Positions 1 to 8,075 of a stretch of DNA of 64,000 nt are shown one piece after another. Source of the stretch: Thiospirochaeta perfilievii (lineage in GTDB: Bacteria > Spirochaetota > Spirochaetia > DSM-2461); contig NZ_CP035807.1 of NCBI RefSeq assembly GCF_008329945.1, positions 558,001-622,000 of the forward strand, read 5' to 3'. The notes below the pieces were generated by a model that searched no databases, was not told the origin of the DNA, and was given only the letters and a program-made list of their open reading frames with translations. The stretch's first letter is position 1, and every line of letters begins with the position of its first letter. The position numbers were made by a program, and so were the translations under genes.

Positions 1-270
1 TTGTTAACTCTAATACCTGATGGATCAAAACTTCTATCAGTTAGTATTAAAGATGGTGTAGCATACCTGAATTTTAATGAAATGTTTAGGTTCAACCCAC
101 TAGGAGTGGAAGGTTATATAGCACAAATAAAACAGATTGTTTATACCGCAACTGAATACGAAACTGTTGAGAGTGTTTTATTTAGTATCGATGGAGCTAG
201 GCAGGAGTATTTAGGCCCAGAAGGTGTTTACATTGGTCGCCCTATCTCTAGGGCTGATTTAGAATTATAA
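1..270 (+). CDS. GerMN-domain protein, C-terminal fragment
   Basis: Only the last 89 codons are in the window; the gene starts upstream. The visible part matches a GerMN (sporulation/germination GerM-like) domain: a beta-rich start, a central SVLFSIDG segment and the closing YLGPEGVYIGRP block, which is the most conserved part of the family. GerMN domains occur in envelope proteins of many non-sporulating bacteria, so this does not imply spores. The exact role is unknown. Its stop codon overlaps the 3' end of the convergent ArsR-type gene by 6 bases. Confidence 0.75.
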   Translation: MLTLIPDGSKLLSVSIKDGVAYLNFNEMFRFNPLGVEGYIAQIKQIVYTATEYETVESVLFSIDGARQEYLGPEGVYIGRPISRADLEL

Positions 271-552
271 TGTAAGGTTTATATTCTGAATAATACTCTT
301 AACAAAATCATCTACAATGTTATAAATTCTTTTATTTCCATCAACCTTAGAAGTAACAATTCCTGCATCCTTTAGAATAGCTAAATGCTGGGATATAGAT
401 GGCTGTGATGTATTTAGACACTGCCATAGATCTCCAACACAAGAGGATTTATCCTCAATTAAAATTAATATTTTCATTCTAAGAGGATGGCCTATAACTT
501 TAAGTTTTTTAGCGTACTCGTTAACTAGTTCATCATTTTTGCATTTTTCCAT
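265..552 (-). CDS. ArsR-family winged-helix transcriptional regulator
   Basis: A 95-residue protein with the ArsR/SmtB fold. The sequence reads LKVIGHPLRMKILILI (helix 1), then the recognition helix around SQPSISQHLAILKDAGIV, then the wing KVDGNKRIYNI. Three cysteines (residue 4 and two near SSCVGDLWQC, one just before the DNA-binding helices) could form a metal- or thiol-sensing site, but the classic ELCVCDL box is not intact, so the ligand is unclear. The gene is divergent from the cysteine desulfurase across 74 bp and could regulate it. There is no Shine-Dalgarno; a TATAAT lies exactly 6 nt before the ATG, so the mRNA is probably leaderless. Confidence 0.88.
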   Translation of the reverse strand: MEKCKNDELVNEYAKKLKVIGHPLRMKILILIEDKSSCVGDLWQCLNTSQPSISQHLAILKDAGIVTSKVDGNKRIYNIVDDFVKSIIQNINLTL

Positions 553-558
553 AAATGA

Positions 559-587
559 ATTATAGATAAATAATTATTTGTTCGCAA
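559..587 (-). promoter_or_regulatory. Leaderless sigma70-type promoter of the ArsR-type gene
   Basis: On the minus strand: TTGCGA, a 17-nt spacer, a perfect TATAAT, then 6 nt and the ATG at 552. This places +1 on the A of the start codon. Confidence 0.7.
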
Positions 588-591
588 GTAT

Positions 592-620
592 TTAGATTTA
601 TTTGATTTATATTATATAAT
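592..620 (+). promoter_or_regulatory. Candidate leaderless promoter of the cysteine desulfurase
   Basis: A perfect TATAAT at 615-620 ends 6 nt before the ATG at 627, and there is no ribosome binding site. The -35 at the 17-nt position is poor (TTAGAT), so the promoter may need an activator or be weak. Confidence 0.5.
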
Positions 621-626
621 AAAAAA

Positions 627-1775
627 ATGATATATTTAGATTGGGCTGCAACAGCTAAACCAAAAAAAGATATTTTAAGAGAGAGCTTAGAGGAGAGTTT
701 AACACTTTATGGGAACCCTTCTTCTGTTCATGATACAGGTGTAAGCTCTAAAGAAGTATTAAACAGAGAGAGAGATAATATTTCAAAAATTCTAAATTGT
801 GATAACTCACAAATCTACTTTACTAGTGGAGGAAGCGAGTCAAATAATCTAATCCTATTATCTTTTTTAAAGAAGCATGGAACTGGGGAGGTTATAACAA
901 CTTCAATTGAGCACCCTTCGGTGGGGGAACCAATTGAGACACTAAATCAATTTGGATGGAAAATAAAAAGAATAAATCCAGATACAAATGGAATTATACA
1001 GTGTAATAAGGTATTAAAAAGCATAAATGATAAGACAAAAATTATATCAATTATATATGTTCATAACGAGACAGGAGTAATACAACCTTTAAAAGATATT
1101 GTAGAGTCTGTACGTAAGAAAGAAAATGAGATTGGTAAAAAAGTCCACATACATATTGATGGTGTACAAGCTGTTGGTAAGATAACAATTGATTTAAAGG
1201 ATTTAGATATCGACTCCTTCTCAATATCCGGTCATAAATTTGGTGGCCCAAAGGGTATTGGTATTCTCTACCTAAAAAAACCTAAAAATGTATTATATAG
1301 AGGTGGTGGTCAAGAAGGTGGTATTAGACCTGGGACAGAGGATCTTTTTGGTATAATTTCTATATCTAGATGCTTAAAAGAAGCTACTGAAAATTTAGAT
1401 TCCCGAGTTTGTGAAATAAATAGATTGATGGATCAACTTATTTTAGGGGTAAGGGAAATTGGTGTTAAAACAATTCCTAAAAACAGAGGTTTATCCGATG
1501 ATAATTTTATTCCCAATATTCTCTCCCTTACATATCCACCACTTCCTGGAGAAGTAATAAATAGGGTTTTAAACTCTAAGGGATTTATGATATCAACAGG
1601 CAGTGCATGTTCTAGTAATAAAAAAAGCACCACTAAGGGTATACTCTCCATGGGTATTTCAGAGAAAGAGGGATTTTCATCTTTTAGGGTATCTATTGGC
1701 CGGGATACAACAGAAAAAGATATCGAAAACTTTATAAAAGCCTTAGAAGAGACATTAAATGAACTTGCCCCATAA
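627..1775 (+). CDS. Cysteine desulfurase (NifS/NifZ type), partner of ThiI
   Basis: A PLP-dependent class V aminotransferase-fold enzyme of 382 residues that removes sulfur from L-cysteine and carries it as a persulfide. Visible landmarks are the N-terminal YLDWAATA, the cofactor lysine in SISGHKFGGPKG, and the catalytic cysteine loop STGSACSSNKK. It lies 25 bp upstream of thiI. In Bacillus subtilis such a thiI-linked desulfurase (NifZ) feeds sulfur directly to a ThiI that lacks a rhodanese domain. The ThiI here also lacks that domain, so tRNA 4-thiouridine is the likely main output. A role in Fe-S assembly cannot be excluded. Confidence 0.93.
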   Translation: MIYLDWAATAKPKKDILRESLEESLTLYGNPSSVHDTGVSSKEVLNRERDNISKILNCDNSQIYFTSGGSESNNLILLSFLKKHGTGEVITTSIEHPSVGEPIETLNQFGWKIKRINPDTNGIIQCNKVLKSINDKTKIISIIYVHNETGVIQPLKDIVESVRKKENEIGKKVHIHIDGVQAVGKITIDLKDLDIDSFSISGHKFGGPKGIGILYLKKPKNVLYRGGGQEGGIRPGTEDLFGIISISRCLKEATENLDSRVCEINRLMDQLILGVREIGVKTIPKNRGLSDDNFIPNILSLTYPPLPGEVINRVLNSKGFMISTGSACSSNKKSTTKGILSMGISEKEGFSSFRVSIGRDTTEKDIENFIKALEETLNELAP

Positions 1776-1800
1776 ACTTAGGATGTGATAAGTTATTATC

Positions 1801-2964
1801 ATGGAAGATTTATACTTAATTAAAATCGGTGAGATCTCTTTAAAAAAGGGAAACAAAAAGATTTTTGAGAAACAACTAAAGGATAATATTAAAAATGGCC
1901 TTAGGGATTACAAGACAACTGTAATAATTAGAAGCGGCCGTTTTTATTTAACAATACATGACAGCGAAGAGAGTGTGGTTCATGATGTTCTCTCTAAGAC
2001 CCAGGGGATAGTATCCTTCTTTAAAGCACACATGTGTGAAAAAAACATGGATTCAATTAAAGAGGTAGCTTTTAATCTTGTTAGACAAAACCTGGAAAAT
2101 AATAAGGGTAAAACATTTAAAGTTGAAACTAGACGAACTGACAAATCACTTAAAATGGATTCTTATGAATTCTCTGCAGAGCTAGGAGGATTAATATTAG
2201 ATGAGTTTAAAGATATACTATCTGTTAATGTTAAAAACCCAGATTTTGTTATAAACCTAGAATTAAGGGAGCACGCTTACATATACGGTTTTGGAGGTAG
2301 AGGACCGGGAGGTCTACCTGTAGGTAGTGCAGGAAGAGGAATGTTGCTCTTATCTGGAGGAATAGACTCACCTGTTGCAGGTGTAATGATGGCAAAAAGA
2401 GGGGTAAAGCTGGATGCTATATACTTCCATACACCACCATATACATCAGAAGAGTCCTTTAATAAGGTCGTTGATTTAACCAAAATAATATCACCTTGGT
2501 GTAGTGGTTTAAACCTTTTTACCGTGCCTTTTACTAAGATACAACTGAAAATTAATCAAGAAGTTCCTGCACCATATGCAACTCTTATGGGTCGGGCATG
2601 TATGATGAGAATAGCCAATATAATTGGAAAGAGACGGAAGGCTTTATGCCTTGTAACTGGAGAAGCTGTGGGTCAAGTTGCAAGTCAAACGATTCAGAGC
2701 CTACACTTTACAGGTTCAAACAGTGAACTTCCTGTTTTTAGACCATTAGTTGGTATGGATAAGGATGAGATAATTAAGATATCTAGAAATATAAAGACAT
2801 ATGAAACTTCAATCCAGCCATTTGATGATTGTTGTGCAATGTTTGCTCCTCCCCACCCAGAAACAAGACCAGATTTTGTAAAGACAACTGAGATTTTCAA
2901 CTCATTAAATATTGAAGAGATGTTAATCGAAGCAGCGGAAGAAGCAGAGTACCATAAACTATAA
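1801..2964 (+). CDS. thiI: tRNA 4-thiouridine synthase ThiI, rhodanese-less
   Basis: Adenylates uridine 8 of tRNA and exchanges it for sulfur delivered by the neighbouring desulfurase. The order is an N-terminal ferredoxin-like/THUMP region (about residues 1-165, including the GGRGPGGLPVG linker), then a PP-loop ATP-pyrophosphatase core with SGGIDSPVAG near residue 185, and a late DDCCAMFAPPHP segment typical of the family. At 387 residues it ends where E. coli ThiI would begin its rhodanese domain, so sulfur transfer must be direct. The start ATG has no good ribosome binding site, and coupling to the upstream gene is likely. Confidence 0.95.
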   Translation: MEDLYLIKIGEISLKKGNKKIFEKQLKDNIKNGLRDYKTTVIIRSGRFYLTIHDSEESVVHDVLSKTQGIVSFFKAHMCEKNMDSIKEVAFNLVRQNLENNKGKTFKVETRRTDKSLKMDSYEFSAELGGLILDEFKDILSVNVKNPDFVINLELREHAYIYGFGGRGPGGLPVGSAGRGMLLLSGGIDSPVAGVMMAKRGVKLDAIYFHTPPYTSEESFNKVVDLTKIISPWCSGLNLFTVPFTKIQLKINQEVPAPYATLMGRACMMRIANIIGKRRKALCLVTGEAVGQVASQTIQSLHFTGSNSELPVFRPLVGMDKDEIIKISRNIKTYETSIQPFDDCCAMFAPPHPETRPDFVKTTEIFNSLNIEEMLIEAAEEAEYHKL

Positions 2965-2970
2965 AATTAC

Positions 2971-2999
2971 AATCATGGCCTTTATCAAAGGCCATGATT
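2971..2999. terminator. Bidirectional hairpin between thiI and hisF
   Basis: A perfect 13-bp stem (AATCATGGCCTTT with AAAGGCCATGATT) and a 3-nt loop lie between the convergent stop codons. The minus-strand exit (GTAATTTTAT) is moderately U-rich, the plus exit is not. Confidence 0.7.
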
Positions 3000-3006
3000 A
3001 CACTTA

Positions 3007-3774
3007 CTATACAATTCTTACAGATACTCCTAACTCTTTTAATTCATTTTTAATACTAGAGACTGTGTAATCACCATAATGAACCATACTAGCAATAAGT
3101 GCTGCATCAGCCTTTCCTTCAGTTAATACATCGGCTAAGTGTTTTGGAACTCCAGCCCCACCAGATGCAACAACAGGAACTGAAACAGCCTCTGATATCA
3201 TTTTTGTTAAGTTCATCTCGTAACCTGTTTTCATACCATCAGCATCAATTGAGTTTAAAACAATCTCCCCAGCACCTAACCTAACACCCTCTTTTGCCCA
3301 CTCTAAAGCGTCCCACTGTGTCTCATTTCTTCCACCACTAGTAACAATTCTATATCCCGAGGGACAGGTATCATCAGCCTTAGCATCCATAGCTAAAACT
3401 ATACACTGATTACCAAAAACTTCAGCACCCTCTTTAATGATATTAGGGTTTCTAACAGCTCCTGAGTTAAGACTAACCTTCTCAGCCCCCGCATCAATAA
3501 CGGCTCTTATATCTTCTAAACTATTAATTCCACCACCAACTGTAAAGGGTATAAATATCCTCTTAGCAACCTCTTTCACAACGTCAATCATAATTCCACG
3601 CTTATCACTTGAAGCAGTAATATCATAAAAAACTAGTTCATCAACACCTTGTTTGTAATACTCCTCTGCCATTAAAACAGGATCACCGATATCTACATTA
3701 CCCTTAAATTTTATACCCTTTGTAGTCTTTCCATCCCTTACATCTAGGCATACAACAACTCTTTTCTGAAACAT
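3007..3774 (-). CDS. hisF: Imidazole glycerol phosphate synthase, cyclase subunit HisF
   Basis: A (beta/alpha)8 barrel of 255 residues that uses ammonia from HisH to turn PRFAR into imidazole glycerol phosphate and AICAR in histidine synthesis. The catalytic aspartates are in place: Asp11 in VCLDVRDG and the one in VLAMDAKAD. Phosphate-binding loops VGGGI and ASGGAG are also visible. A Shine-Dalgarno (AGAGG/TAGG) precedes the ATG. No other his gene lies nearby, so hisH and the rest of the pathway must be elsewhere. The gene is divergent from HPr. Confidence 0.97.
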   Translation of the reverse strand: MFQKRVVVCLDVRDGKTTKGIKFKGNVDIGDPVLMAEEYYKQGVDELVFYDITASSDKRGIMIDVVKEVAKRIFIPFTVGGGINSLEDIRAVIDAGAEKVSLNSGAVRNPNIIKEGAEVFGNQCIVLAMDAKADDTCPSGYRIVTSGGRNETQWDALEWAKEGVRLGAGEIVLNSIDADGMKTGYEMNLTKMISEAVSVPVVASGGAGVPKHLADVLTEGKADAALIASMVHYGDYTVSSIKNELKELGVSVRIV

Positions 3775-3832
3775 ATCCTACCTCTTTTACTATTTTAGCA
3801 AAAAGTTGTAATTAAAAAAAGAGTTATTTCTT

Positions 3833-3861
3833 TTGCAGTTTTATTGTTATATATGTATAAT
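3833..3861 (+). promoter_or_regulatory. Leaderless promoter of the HPr gene
   Basis: TTGCAG at 3833-3838, a 17-nt spacer, TATAAT at 3856-3861, then 6 nt and ATG at 3868. The predicted +1 is the A of the start codon. Confidence 0.65.
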
Positions 3862-3867
3862 GGCAAT

Positions 3868-4140
3868 ATGGTAGAAACATCTGCAAAGATTCACAACAGT
3901 AAAGGTATACATGTAAGACCAAGTGGTTTAATTTTTAAGGCTATAATGAATTATGGTGGGGAAATTCTAATAATTAAGGATGGAGTTACAACTCCTCTTA
4001 GAGATATTATATCAATATTAACCCTAGGTTTAGCTTATAATGATGAGATAACAATTAGAGTAAGTGGTGTAAACGAAGAAGAGATGATAGATATTTTAAA
4101 GGATCTATTTGAAAAAGATTATAGATTTGAAGAGCAGTAA
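3868..4140 (+). CDS. ptsH: Phosphocarrier protein HPr with Asp at position 46
   Basis: A 90-residue HPr of the PEP:sugar phosphotransferase system. The ATG at 3868 is chosen over a TTG at 3844 because it gives the standard HPr length, sits 6 nt behind TATAAT and puts the active histidine exactly at residue 15 (GIHVRPSG, with Arg17 and Pro18). The residue that is normally the regulatory Ser46 is Asp here (PLRDIISILTLGL, counted from the ATG). In laboratory work on Firmicutes HPr, S46D mimics the kinase-phosphorylated form and slows transfer from enzyme I. No EI or EIIAB gene is in the window, so the protein could be a PTS carrier or a mainly regulatory one. Confidence 0.9.
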   Translation: MVETSAKIHNSKGIHVRPSGLIFKAIMNYGGEILIIKDGVTTPLRDIISILTLGLAYNDEITIRVSGVNEEEMIDILKDLFEKDYRFEEQ

Positions 4141-4178
4141 AGGGGTTTTTTACAGTATATTACTATAATAACCCCTTT
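4139..4178. terminator. Inverted repeat between the HPr gene and leuB
   Basis: A 9-bp stem (AAAGGGGTT with AACCCCTTT) and a 22-nt loop lie between convergent genes. It is probably a shared terminator, although the loop is long and the T-run is inside it. Confidence 0.5.
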
Positions 4179-4197
4179 AATACGAAAGTTAATTTAC

Positions 4198-5265
4198 TTA
4201 AGCTTCTTTTATATATTGGCAAAGAATATCACCCATTTGTGAACAAGTAATTGACTTCCCTCCACATGCAATATCCCCAGTTCTTTGGCCTCCAGTAACA
4301 GCTTTATCAACAGCATCTCTTATAGCTTTAGCTGCAGCATCTTCATTAAAAGATGACTCTAACATCATAGCTAAAGATAATATTTGTGCAATTGGATTTG
4401 CAATATTTTTACCTGCAATATCCGGTGCGGAACCTCCTGATGGTTCGTAGAGACTTATACTCTCTCCATATGAAGCTGATGGTAACATACCAAGTGATCC
4501 ACAAATGGCAGCAGATTCATCGGATAAAATATCACCAAAAAGATTTGTTGTTAATATTACATCATACTGAAGTGGATTTAACATTAGCTGCATTGCCGCA
4601 TTATCCACATATTGATGGTTTAATGTTACTTCTGGATACTCTTTTGCAACCTCTTCTACAACCCTTCTCCACAGTTTAGAACTAGATAGAACATTTGCCT
4701 TATCTACTGATGTAACCCTTTTGTCTCTTTTCATAGCAATATCAAAGGCAGCCCTTGCAATCTGCTCTACATTCTCTTTTCTATATCTCATAGTATCAAA
4801 AGCTTCATCTTCTTCTAACATTTTTGGTTGACCAAAATATACACCGTAGGCTAGTTCTCTTACTGTTACAAAGTCAACTTTATCAGTTAGAATCCTCTCG
4901 GAAAGTGGAGACATCTCCTTTAACTCTTCATATATAACTGCAGGTCTAATATTAGCATATAAATTTAATAATTTTCTTAAGGCTAATAATCCTCCTAATT
5001 CTGGAGTTAGTTCAGGTGGAAGATTTTCCCACTTTGGTCCACCAATACTCCCAAGAAAAACAGCATCAGACTTAAGACAGATCTCCTTTGTCTCCTCTGG
5101 TAAAGGGTGTCCAGCAGCATCATACCCAGCTCCACCAATTAATCCCTCTGTCAAATTACAAGAAAATCCAAATTTTTCTTCTACTACTTTTAAAACTCTA
5201 AGAGCCTGAGCCATTACCTCAGGACCAATACCATCACCTGGTAAAACTGCAATATTATATGCCAT
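4198..5265 (-). CDS. leuB: 3-isopropylmalate dehydrogenase LeuB
   Basis: The third step of leucine synthesis: NAD-dependent oxidative decarboxylation of 3-isopropylmalate. The 355-residue protein begins with the diagnostic NIAVLPGDGIGPEV. It has the LRKLLNLYANIRP substrate loop, the TDKVDFVTVRE segment and the EPSGGSAPDIAGKNIANP coenzyme-binding signature, all typical of LeuB rather than isocitrate dehydrogenase. It starts 18 bp after leuA and shares its operon; AGGGGATAAAA precedes the ATG. leuC and leuD are not in the window. Confidence 0.97.
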   Translation of the reverse strand: MAYNIAVLPGDGIGPEVMAQALRVLKVVEEKFGFSCNLTEGLIGGAGYDAAGHPLPEETKEICLKSDAVFLGSIGGPKWENLPPELTPELGGLLALRKLLNLYANIRPAVIYEELKEMSPLSERILTDKVDFVTVRELAYGVYFGQPKMLEEDEAFDTMRYRKENVEQIARAAFDIAMKRDKRVTSVDKANVLSSSKLWRRVVEEVAKEYPEVTLNHQYVDNAAMQLMLNPLQYDVILTTNLFGDILSDESAAICGSLGMLPSASYGESISLYEPSGGSAPDIAGKNIANPIAQILSLAMMLESSFNEDAAAKAIRDAVDKAVTGGQRTGDIACGGKSITCSQMGDILCQYIKEA

Positions 5266-5283
5266 TTTTATCCCCTATTTATT

Positions 5284-6927
5284 CTATTCTACTCTATTTA
5301 ATGCACATAAAAGTGCTTTTATTGAAGCTGTATTTATACTTGAGTCTATACCTACTCCAAATATAATCTGTCCCTTAACTTCCATCCCTATATAAGCTAC
5401 AGCCTTTGAGTCAGCACCCTCTGTTAATGAGTGTTCACTATAGTCATGGAATTTTATATCACTACTTATTACTTTTTTTACTGCATTGAAAAAAGCATCA
5501 ATTGGTCCATTTCCAAAACTTGAAATATCTATTTTATCAGTTTTATACTCTAATTTTGCACTAATTTTAGTTTCTAATGAACTTGTGTTAATTGTATAAT
5601 CTAACAGTCTGTATGGACCATCTACCTCTAGATACTCACTATTAAATGTTGAAAATATATATTCAGGTGATAACTCATTTCCTGTTTTATCAGTTATTTT
5701 TTGAATTATTTGACTAAATTCAGGATGCATTGACTTTGGAAGTTTATATCCATAACTATTCTCAAGAACAAAAGCTACACCACCCTTACCTGATTGTGAA
5801 TTAATACGGATTATCTCCTCGTATACCCTGTTTAAATCAGAGGGATCTATAGGTAGATATGGAACTTCCCATATATGACTATCCGAATTATTATGGGCTT
5901 CTAGACCCTTTTTAATAGCATCCTGGTGGGAACCTGAAAATGCTGTGTAGACTAAATTCCCAGCCCATGGGTGTCTAGGACCAACCGTCATTCTTGTACA
6001 TCTTGAATAGATCTCAACTATTTTATCAATATTGGAAAAATCAAGCTTAGGATCTATACCCTGGGTGTAAAAGTTCATTCCTAAATTGATAATATCAACA
6101 TTTCCAGTCCTCTCACCGTTTCCAAATAGTGTACCCTCTACCCTATCTGCACCAGCTAACAAGCCTAGTTCAGTTGCTGCTGTTGCTGTTCCCCTATCAT
6201 TATGGGCATGAAGACTAATTATAACACTATCCCTATCTTTTATATTTTTACAAAACCACTCAATTTGATCAGCGTGTACGTTGGCTGTTGACATCTCAAC
6301 TGTTCCTGGTAAATTTAGTATTAGTTTATTAGTAGGTGTAGGTTTTATTACATCCATTACAGCTTCACAAATATCCTTTGCATAATCTAATTCTGTTCCA
6401 GTAAAACTTTCTGGGGAGTATTCATATCTAATGTTTCCAGAAAAATTCTTTGACATCTCTTTAATTAATTTTGCTCCAGAGACAGCAATCTCTTTTATTT
6501 CATCCTTACTCTTTTTAAATACAACTTTCCGTTGTAAAGTTGATGTTGAGTTATAAAAGTGAACAATAGCATTTTTAACACCTTCTAACGCTTCAAAGGA
6601 TCTTTTTATTAAGTGATCTCTAGATTGAGTTAAAATTTGAATATGTACATCATCTGGTATTAGATTATCATCTACTAGCTTTCTTAAGAAATTAAACTCT
6701 GTTTCAGACGCTGATGGGAATCCAACTTCAATCTCTTTAAATCCCATTTCCACTAAAAGATTAAAGAACTCTACTTTCTCATTTATACTCATAGGAATAG
6801 GTAGAGATTGATTCCCATCCCTAAGATCTACACTACACCAGAGAGGAGCCCTATCCAATTTTTTAGACGGCCATTCTCTATTATCCAACTTTACTGGTGG
6901 ATACTGTTTATATTTTGTATAGTCCAT
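5284..6927 (-). CDS. leuA: 2-isopropylmalate synthase LeuA
   Basis: Condenses acetyl-CoA with 2-ketoisovalerate, the committed step of leucine synthesis. At 547 residues it belongs to the longer LeuA type seen in yeast and actinobacteria: an N-terminal lid (KYKQYPPVKLDNREWPSKKL), a TIM barrel with the metal-binding SVDLRDGNQ and the HAHNDRGTATAA signature, and a C-terminal LeuA dimer domain (from about residue 420) that normally mediates leucine feedback. A strong AAGGAGGGG ribosome binding site precedes the ATG. It is first in the leuA-leuB operon and has a leader of about 100 nt. Confidence 0.96.
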   Translation of the reverse strand: MDYTKYKQYPPVKLDNREWPSKKLDRAPLWCSVDLRDGNQSLPIPMSINEKVEFFNLLVEMGFKEIEVGFPSASETEFNFLRKLVDDNLIPDDVHIQILTQSRDHLIKRSFEALEGVKNAIVHFYNSTSTLQRKVVFKKSKDEIKEIAVSGAKLIKEMSKNFSGNIRYEYSPESFTGTELDYAKDICEAVMDVIKPTPTNKLILNLPGTVEMSTANVHADQIEWFCKNIKDRDSVIISLHAHNDRGTATAATELGLLAGADRVEGTLFGNGERTGNVDIINLGMNFYTQGIDPKLDFSNIDKIVEIYSRCTRMTVGPRHPWAGNLVYTAFSGSHQDAIKKGLEAHNNSDSHIWEVPYLPIDPSDLNRVYEEIIRINSQSGKGGVAFVLENSYGYKLPKSMHPEFSQIIQKITDKTGNELSPEYIFSTFNSEYLEVDGPYRLLDYTINTSSLETKISAKLEYKTDKIDISSFGNGPIDAFFNAVKKVISSDIKFHDYSEHSLTEGADSKAVAYIGMEVKGQIIFGVGIDSSINTASIKALLCALNRVE

Positions 6928-7040
6928 TTTCCCCTCCTTGGTTGCATAGGCGAGCAGTAATTTTTATTACGACCCCAAAAGTATATCTTTGTTACAAATT
7001 GTAATTTTAAGCATTACAATCCTTTAAGAATACTTAAGTA

Positions 7041-7069
7041 ACTTTACTAATTATTCAGAGTGTTTTCAA
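7041..7069 (-). promoter_or_regulatory. Candidate promoter of leuAB
   Basis: TTGAAA, a 17-nt spacer and TAAAGT on the minus strand give an mRNA leader of about 107 nt before leuA. The leader holds a 15-codon ORF (7014 down to 6967) behind AAAGGA. The -10 matches 4 of 6 bases. Confidence 0.45.
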
Positions 7070-7078
7070 GATTAAAGC

Positions 7079-7107
7079 AAAAAAAAGACTGCATAAATGC
7101 AGTCTTT
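7079..7107 (-). terminator. Rho-independent terminator of the sugar ABC operon
   Basis: A 10-bp perfect stem (AAAGACTGCA with TGCAGTCTTT) with a TAAA loop. Read on the minus strand it runs straight into TTTTTTTT, so it ends transcription from the permease genes and the micro-ORF. Confidence 0.85.
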
Positions 7108-7123
7108 ATCTATATTGGGTGAA

Positions 7124-7177
7124 TTATTTTGGGAGGGCTAGTAAAACCCTTATTAGTTCTTTGTATAGTTCTTCCAT
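7124..7177 (-). CDS. 17-residue micro-ORF at the end of the sugar transport operon
   Basis: An ATG-led ORF, MEELYKELIRVLLALPK, lies 42 nt after the last permease and before the operon terminator. An AGGTGAG ribosome binding site stands 5 nt before the ATG. The residues alternate as in an amphipathic helix (EELYKELIRVLLAL), which would suit a membrane-surface or protein-binding micropeptide. I do not recognise the family. An ORF of this length can occur by chance; the ribosome site, position and hydrophobic pattern are the only support. Confidence 0.4.
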   Translation of the reverse strand: MEELYKELIRVLLALPK

Positions 7178-7219
7178 TAACTCACCTATTATGCTTAAAC
7201 TTTATTATATATATTAAAA

Positions 7220-8074
7220 CTATCCCTTAATTGCTCCTCCAACTACACCTTTAGTTATATGCTTATTAAAAATTGCATATAAAATTATCATAGGTACAAT
7301 TGAAATTACTAAACCGGCCATTTGTAAGTGATACTCTGGAGTCCTAGGGTTAGCAAATGCAATAATCGTAGGTGGTAATGCCTTAGTAAATCTATTTGAT
7401 AATATAAATCCAAGTAAAAATTCGTTCCAAGTACCAAGAGCAGTAATTATAGCAACAGTTGCCATTACAGGTTTTGTCATTGGTAATATAATGTGGAAAA
7501 ATGTTAAAAATCTTCCAGCTCCATCAATCTGAGCAGATTCAACTAGAGAGTCTGGTAAACCTTTAATAAAGTCAGTAGCCATAAATACAGCCATAGGCAT
7601 ACCAACGGCAGAGTAAGTTAAAATAATTCCTAATCTAGCATTGTCTCCTGTTAAACCAGCGGATCTTAACATTAAAAACAGTGGTATTAAAACAGACTGT
7701 GTAGATATTAGTATACCTAATCCAACAGCAGATTTTAAAATAAGTGTAAGTCTTTTAAATGGGGATTTAGCAAATACATAAGCTGCCATCATAGAGCCCA
7801 TAACAACAATAATAAGTGTAAATACAAGATATATAGTAGAGTTTAAATAACCTAAACCAATATTACCAACTTCCCATGCTTCTGAAAAGTTTCCCCACTG
7901 TATTACTTCCGGGAAAGCTAAAGGTGCATTCTGAATCTCCTGTTTTGTTTTAAGAGATGAGTAACCAAGCCAAAATAAAGGATAAGTGGTAAATAATACA
8001 AAAGCTATAAAAATTGCATTTATTCCTATTTTTGTTGGGATTGTTTGTTTATTTATCTGATTTGAGTTTTTCAC
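7220..8074 (-). CDS. Sugar ABC transporter permease, MalG type
   Basis: An inner-membrane permease of a CUT1 carbohydrate importer with six predicted membrane helices. The coupling (EAA) loop is visible as ESAQIDGAGRFLTFFHIILPMTKP, which docks the ATPase. The GTG at 8074 is preferred to an upstream ATG because AGGAGG lies 6 nt ahead of it and it nearly abuts the stop of the MalF-type gene; this gives 284 residues, the usual size. No ATPase gene is in the operon, so a shared MsmK/UgpC-like ATPase is expected elsewhere, as is common for CUT1 systems. Confidence 0.9.
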   Translation of the reverse strand: MKNSNQINKQTIPTKIGINAIFIAFVLFTTYPLFWLGYSSLKTKQEIQNAPLAFPEVIQWGNFSEAWEVGNIGLGYLNSTIYLVFTLIIVVMGSMMAAYVFAKSPFKRLTLILKSAVGLGILISTQSVLIPLFLMLRSAGLTGDNARLGIILTYSAVGMPMAVFMATDFIKGLPDSLVESAQIDGAGRFLTFFHIILPMTKPVMATVAIITALGTWNEFLLGFILSNRFTKALPPTIIAFANPRTPEYHLQMAGLVISIVPMIILYAIFNKHITKGVVGGAIKG

Positions 8075-8075
8075 C

